Source: Streptomyces griseus subsp. griseus
Lineage (GTDB): Bacteria; Actinomycetota; Actinomycetes; Streptomycetales; Streptomycetaceae
Assembly (NCBI RefSeq): GCF_000720255.1
Contig: NZ_JOJE01000005.1
Span: forward strand, 372,001-436,000
Reading direction: 5' to 3'
DNA length: 64,000 bases
In this document: positions 60,095 through 64,000 of the stretch, piece by piece
Layout of the letters: each line of letters opens with the position of its first letter
How positions within the stretch are numbered: the stretch's first letter is position 1
Translations under genes and position numbers: made by a program
Notes under the pieces: model-generated
Told to the model about the DNA's origin: nothing
Databases searched by the model: none
The model's input: the letters and a program-made list of their open reading frames with translations, nothing else

Positions 60095-61449
60095 GCCCCC
60101 ACCAGGTCGAGCCGGCGGCCCTGGGCCGGGACCGTCGCGGTCTCCTCCTCGAAGGGGAACCTCTGATCGCCGAAGGCGGGCACCAGCTGGTCGAACCAGG
60201 TGACCTCGGGGTCGAACCTGGCGTAGAACGGCTGGCGCACCAGGTGGCCGCGCCGGGCCTGCAGGAGTTGCAGGGCGAAGACCTTCTCGCCCCTGATCGT
60301 GGGCGTGCCGTCGACCATGACCTTGCCGGGGAAGGCGCTCATCGACGGGCCGCGCACGGTCCGTGCCAGGCCGGAGACGCTCGCGTAGGCGGCGCGGAAG
60401 ATGTCGTACGCCTCGGTCAGCGGCAGCTCGAAGTACGCGCGGGCGCCGGTGTCGCGCTCGACGAACATGTAGTAGGGGATGGCCCCCAGGCGTACGCCCT
60501 CGGTCCACAGCTCGTGCCAGGCGGCCGGGTCGTCGTTGATGTGGCGCAGCACGGGTGACTGCATGCGCACCACAGCGCCGGTGCCGTTGATGCGGCGCAG
60601 GGCGTCGTGGGCGACGGCGGGGCGCAACTCGGCCGGGTGGTTGTAGTGCCCCATCAGGGCGAGGTGCTTGCCCGCGCCGACGACCCGCTCGAACAGGCGC
60701 AGCAGGTCGTCGGCGTCGACGTCGCTGACGAAGCGCTGCGGCCAGTAGCCGACTGCCTTGGTCCCGATCCTGATGTTCCGCACGTGCGCCAAGTCGGGGG
60801 CCAGGAGCGGTTCGAGGTAGCGCTCGAGGGTGGCGGTGCGCATGATCAGGGGGTCGCCGCCGGTGATCAACACGTCGGTGACCTCGGGGTGGCGGCGCAG
60901 GTAGGCGCACAGTCCCTCGGCGTCCTTGGCGGCGAAGCGCAGGTCCTCCTCGCCGACGAACTGGGGCCAGCGGAAGCAGAACGTGCAGTAGGCGTGGCAG
61001 GTCTGACCGGCGCTGGGGAAGAAGAGGACGGTCTCCCGGTACTTGTGCTGGATGCCGGGCACCACCTCACCGTCCAGCTGCGGCACGTTGTCCGTGAGCT
61101 GACCGGCGGGGTGCGGGTTCATCCGGGTCCGGGCCGCGTGGATCTCCTTGGCGAGCCGCTGCTTGTCGCCGGAACGCACCAGATCGCGCAGGGTCGCGTA
61201 GTCGTCCGGGTCGAGCATCGACTCGTGCGGGAAGTTGAGGCGGTAGATGGGGTCGTCGGGTATCCGGTCCCAGTCGATGAGTTCGTCGAGCACGTACTGG
61301 TTGGTGCGGAACGGCAGGACGTGGGACACGACCTCCACGGCCTCGCGCAGCTCGGGCGGAATGCGCTCCCACTGGGGCGCGCGCTTGATGGAGGAGCGGT
61401 TGTAGGGCTTGTACTTCGCTTGGCTTCCGGCGTGGCTGGACATTTCCAT
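60091..61449 (-). CDS. KamA family radical SAM aminomutase
   Basis: A 452-residue relative of lysine 2,3-aminomutase. The radical SAM cluster motif is AGQTCHAYCTFCFRWPQF (CxxxCxxC, about residue 145), followed by DVLITGGDPLIM and IGTKAVGYWPQRF. The PLP-lysine region reads RGPSMSAFPGKVMVDG, where lysine enzymes have an Asp-Ala-Pro-Gly-rich loop, so the substrate is probably not lysine. Such enzymes move an amino group from the alpha to the beta carbon. It heads a minus-strand operon (aminomutase, lactonase-like, flavoprotein, cupin, VOC, exporter). Confidence 0.9.
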   Translation of the reverse strand: MEMSSHAGSQAKYKPYNRSSIKRAPQWERIPPELREAVEVVSHVLPFRTNQYVLDELIDWDRIPDDPIYRLNFPHESMLDPDDYATLRDLVRSGDKQRLAKEIHAARTRMNPHPAGQLTDNVPQLDGEVVPGIQHKYRETVLFFPSAGQTCHAYCTFCFRWPQFVGEEDLRFAAKDAEGLCAYLRRHPEVTDVLITGGDPLIMRTATLERYLEPLLAPDLAHVRNIRIGTKAVGYWPQRFVSDVDADDLLRLFERVVGAGKHLALMGHYNHPAELRPAVAHDALRRINGTGAVVRMQSPVLRHINDDPAAWHELWTEGVRLGAIPYYMFVERDTGARAYFELPLTEAYDIFRAAYASVSGLARTVRGPSMSAFPGKVMVDGTPTIRGEKVFALQLLQARRGHLVRQPFYARFDPEVTWFDQLVPAFGDQRFPFEEETATVPAQGRRLDLVGA

Positions 61450-61778
61450 GGCGAATCTCCGTCATAGGGCTGGAAGAGGCTGGGAGGGCATTGCGGGGAA
61501 CGGCGGCGCCAAGGGCGGATGCGGGGGCTCCCGCGCTTCTCTGCTTCCCCGCACCCGCCTGGTCTGGGGGTTTCCAGACATATGGCGCCGTTCGTTCGCC
61601 GCACCGGAAACGTAGCCCGGGAGAATCGGACGGGGGAAATAGCTTCCGGCGCACATTGATTCGCGTATCGCATGAATCTCTTCAATGAAGGCGGCGCATC
61701 AATCGCTTGTAGCGTGCATCAATGGCTTGGTCGAGGCTTTGGAACGGTGCTTAGGATCGGGCACCGTCCGGTAGCCGG
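61450..61778. promoter_or_regulatory. Divergent control region with 20-bp-spaced direct repeat
   Basis: GCATCAATCGCTTG (61696-61709) and GCATCAATGGCTTG (61716-61729) are near-identical repeats exactly 20 bp apart (two helical turns), followed by a candidate plus-strand -10 TAGGAT (61752-61757). Related ATTGATTCG and TTCAATGAAG strings occur nearby. It separates the aminomutase operon (minus) from paralogue B (plus) and is the likely operator region for a cluster regulator. No gene is seen in it. Confidence 0.5.
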
Positions 61779-61853
61779 GTGACGGTACCGGCCGCGTCTC
61801 ATGTCACGGCACCCGCGCGACACGGCGCGGAACAGAAAGCGGGGGATCGTCCG

Positions 61854-63770
61854 TTGAACGGTCGGCTCAAGGTCGGCATCGTGGGAATGGGCCCGCGCGG
61901 ACTCAGTGTCCTGGAACGCCTGTGCGCCAACGCGGCGGCGGACCCCGCCCGCGGCGCGGTGACCGTCCACGTCGTCGATCCCTCACCGGCGGGTGCTGGC
62001 CGCGTGTGGCGCACGGACCAGTCCGCGTCCCTGCTGATGAACACGGTGGCGGAGCAGATCACGGTCTTCACCGACGCCGGGGTCAGCTGTGCGGGCCCGG
62101 TGGTACCCGGACCCGATCTGTACGCGTGGGCGGCGTCGCTCGCCGCGGACCCCGGCGACCATCCGCCGGGCGTCCTCTCACAGGCGCGGGAGCTGCGACC
62201 CGACTCGTACCCCTCGCGCGCGCTGTACGGCCACTATCTGCGCTGGGCCTTCCAACGGGTCGTGCGCACCGCGCCCGCCCGACTGACGGTCCGCGTGCAC
62301 CGTGACACCGCCACCGCCCTGGACGCCGGGCCCGGCCACGACGTGCTGCGGCTGGCGAGCGGTACTCGCTTACGGCTGGACGCGGTGGTCCTGGCGCAGG
62401 GGCACGTGCCCGGAGCCCGGGCGCGCCAGGGCCCCGGGCCGCGGCATGTCCCGCCCGGCAACCCCGCCGACGCCGGTCTCGGCGCGATCACCCCGGGCGA
62501 ACCGGTGGCGTTGCGCGGCCTCGGGCTGGCGTTCTTCGACTACCTGGCCCTGTTCACGCGCGGGCGCGGCGGTCGCTTCGAGGAGCGGCCGGACGGCCTG
62601 CTCACCTACCGGCCCTCCGGTCGCGAGCCACGCCTGTACGCGGGGTCCCGGCGCGGGCTGCCGTACCAGGCGCGCGGCGAGAACCAGAAGGGCCCGGGCG
62701 AGCGCCACCGGCCCGTGCTCCTCACGCCGCGCACCATCGACACGCTGCGGGCCCGCGCCGCCGACGGGGGCGTCCGCTTCCGCAGGGACATCTGGCCGCT
62801 GATCGCCCGTGAGGTCGAACTCGTCTACTACAGGGCCCTGTTACGGCGTCGCGGCGCCACGGAGGAGTCCTTCGCCGCGTTCCTCCACCGCTATCTGGCG
62901 GCGCCTGCCGGAGGAGCGGCCCAGCAGCGACTGCTGGGCATGCACGGCATCACGGCCGGGGACCGCTGGGACTGGGACTCGCTCACCACCCCGTACCCCG
63001 ACGAAGCCCTGCGCGGGCGAGCCGAGTTCACCGCATGGCTGACCTCGCACCTGGAACGCGATGCCGCGCTGGCGCGCGGTGGAAACGTGGACGAACCCGT
63101 CAAGGCGGCTCTCGACGCGCTGCGCGACCTACGCAACGAGATTCGCCAGGTCGTCGATCACGCGGGGCTCACCGGCGCCTCCTACCGTGACGAACTCACC
63201 GACTGGTACACGCCGTTGAACGCCTCCCTGTCCATCGGCCCGCCCGGACGCCGGATAGCGGAGATGGCCGCGCTGGTCCGCGCGGGCATCCTCACCCCGC
63301 TGGGCCCGGCCATGCGGGTGACCACGACGGCGACGGGATGGGCGGTGTCCTCGGCGGTGGTCCCGGGCGGGCCCGTGGCCGTCACCACGCTCATCGAGGC
63401 GCGGATCCAGGACACGGACGTGCGCACGACATCCGACCCGCTGCTGCGCCACCTCCTCGACACGGGCCAGGCGTTCCCGTACCGCATCCCCGACCCGGAC
63501 GGCGGCCACCACGAGACGGGCGCCCTCGCCGTGACCCGCAGGCCCGCCCGCGTCCTGCACGGGGGCGGGTGCCCCTACCCCGGCCGCTTCGCGCTGGGCG
63601 TCCCGACGGAAGGCGTGCACTGGGCGACGGCGACGGGCATACGGCCCGGCGTGGACTCGGTGACGCTGGGAGACGCGGACGCCATCGCGCGAGCGGTTCT
63701 CGCTCTGGGCGTGACGCTCCCCACGGTCTCAGGACCGCCCACCGCCGCCGTCCCGGCGGGCGCCCGGTGA
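61854..63770 (+). CDS. FAD/NAD(P)-binding protein (paralogue B)
   Basis: A 638-residue flavoprotein. TTG 61854 has GGGGGA 8 nt upstream and gives MNGRLKVGIVGMGPRGLSVL; GTG 61779 is an upstream alternative (663 residues) without a ribosome site. It shares with paralogue A the FAD motif, ASLLMNTVAEQITVF, GREPRLYAGSRRGLPYQARGE and the overall length, but is well diverged. The stop overlaps the following transporter start (GTGA). Two related flavoproteins flanking an aminomutase suggest successive oxidations of related substrates. Confidence 0.82.
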   Translation: MNGRLKVGIVGMGPRGLSVLERLCANAAADPARGAVTVHVVDPSPAGAGRVWRTDQSASLLMNTVAEQITVFTDAGVSCAGPVVPGPDLYAWAASLAADPGDHPPGVLSQARELRPDSYPSRALYGHYLRWAFQRVVRTAPARLTVRVHRDTATALDAGPGHDVLRLASGTRLRLDAVVLAQGHVPGARARQGPGPRHVPPGNPADAGLGAITPGEPVALRGLGLAFFDYLALFTRGRGGRFEERPDGLLTYRPSGREPRLYAGSRRGLPYQARGENQKGPGERHRPVLLTPRTIDTLRARAADGGVRFRRDIWPLIAREVELVYYRALLRRRGATEESFAAFLHRYLAAPAGGAAQQRLLGMHGITAGDRWDWDSLTTPYPDEALRGRAEFTAWLTSHLERDAALARGGNVDEPVKAALDALRDLRNEIRQVVDHAGLTGASYRDELTDWYTPLNASLSIGPPGRRIAEMAALVRAGILTPLGPAMRVTTTATGWAVSSAVVPGGPVAVTTLIEARIQDTDVRTTSDPLLRHLLDTGQAFPYRIPDPDGGHHETGALAVTRRPARVLHGGGCPYPGRFALGVPTEGVHWATATGIRPGVDSVTLGDADAIARAVLALGVTLPTVSGPPTAAVPAGAR

Positions 63771-64000
63771 ACGCGCCGGGCACGCTGCCCCGTGCGCGCT
63801 CCACGCCCCGCCCCGCCACCGACGGGTCACAGGGCAGCGGCCTGTCCACCGCGTTGACCGTGGCGGCCGTCACCGTTCTGACCTCACTGCCGGTGTTCCT
63901 GCCGGGCGCGGCCAACGGTCTCATCTCCGCCGAGTACGGCTGGAGTTCGACACGCATGGGCGCCGTGCTCGCGGTGTACTGGCTGGCCTCGCTGGCCGGT
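63767..64000 (+). CDS. MFS transporter (partial, cut by right edge)
   Basis: The first 78 codons are present, from GTG 63767 overlapping the upstream stop. After a polar N-terminus (MNAPGTLPRARSTPRPATDG) come the first hydrophobic segment (ALTVAAVTVLTSLPVFLPGA), AEYGWSSTRMGAVLAVYWLA and the beginning of helix 2. This resembles MFS exporters or permeases. Direction and substrate unknown. Confidence 0.75.
   Translation, partial: MNAPGTLPRARSTPRPATDGSQGSGLSTALTVAAVTVLTSLPVFLPGAANGLISAEYGWSSTRMGAVLAVYWLASLAG

Overview
The window is chromosomal DNA of a Streptomyces-type actinomycete. G+C is high almost throughout, many starts are GTG, genes often overlap by 4 nt (ATGA or GTGA), and several families are typical of or restricted to Streptomyces (DUF5999, DUF6299, DUF6099, SepF paralogue, FurA-KatG).

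Region 1 (1 to about 20.4 kb, all minus strand) is a large anti-phage defence island read right to left. The order is a very large GHKL-type ATPase with a C-terminal DUF3883 nuclease-like domain, a DUF262 protein, a CBS-domain protein ending in a HEPN-like motif, a Ser/Thr kinase, an SNF2 helicase (DrmD-like), a 1877-residue adenine methyltransferase (DrmMI-like), and a DEAD-type helicase (DrmA-like) running off the left edge. The last three match the drmD-drmMI-drmA order of class 1 DISARM; drmB and drmC would be expected outside the window. The four genes in front form an accessory module on the same strand and are the best candidate for something undescribed. A low-GC stretch lies inside the methyltransferase. 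A decayed gene and an empty stretch lie on the right of the island.

Region 2 (21.3-29.7 kb) has two small conserved Streptomyces genes and then a catabolic cluster: RidA, acyl-CoA dehydrogenase, aryl-CoA ligase, PaaX-type repressor, fused flavin monooxygenase/old-yellow-enzyme reductase, and enoyl-CoA hydratase. This fits aerobic breakdown of anthranilate (2-aminobenzoate) through its CoA ester. Two promoter regions share an identical 12-bp sequence that is a likely PaaX operator.

Region 3 (29.9-37 kb) carries an anti-sigma-like ATP-binding protein, arcA-arcB (arginine deiminase, ornithine carbamoyltransferase), and the Pnkp-Hen1 RNA-repair pair.

Region 4 (37-46 kb) is mostly ordinary: DUF4232 lipoprotein, F420-type oxidoreductase, small hypotheticals, an ATPase-MazG pair, a SepF paralogue, a decayed membrane-protein gene, a divergent YceI/MarR pair, an ECF sigma factor and a Met/His-rich membrane protein.

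Region 5 (46-53.1 kb) has a His-rich micro-ORF, furA-katG with a repeat-type operator and a strong terminator, then a run of gene debris (GH43-AbfB glycosidase remnant, 5'-truncated histidine kinase, response regulator cut after its receiver domain), a SigB/F-type sigma factor and a cardiolipin-synthase-like protein.

Region 6 (53.3-64 kb) is a LysR-associated cluster of unknown pathway: two cupins, a DHA2-type exporter, a VOC protein, two paralogous FAD/NAD(P)-binding proteins, a lactonase-like metallo-hydrolase, a KamA-type radical SAM aminomutase and a second MFS transporter cut by the right edge. It looks like a small biosynthetic or amino-acid-modifying pathway.
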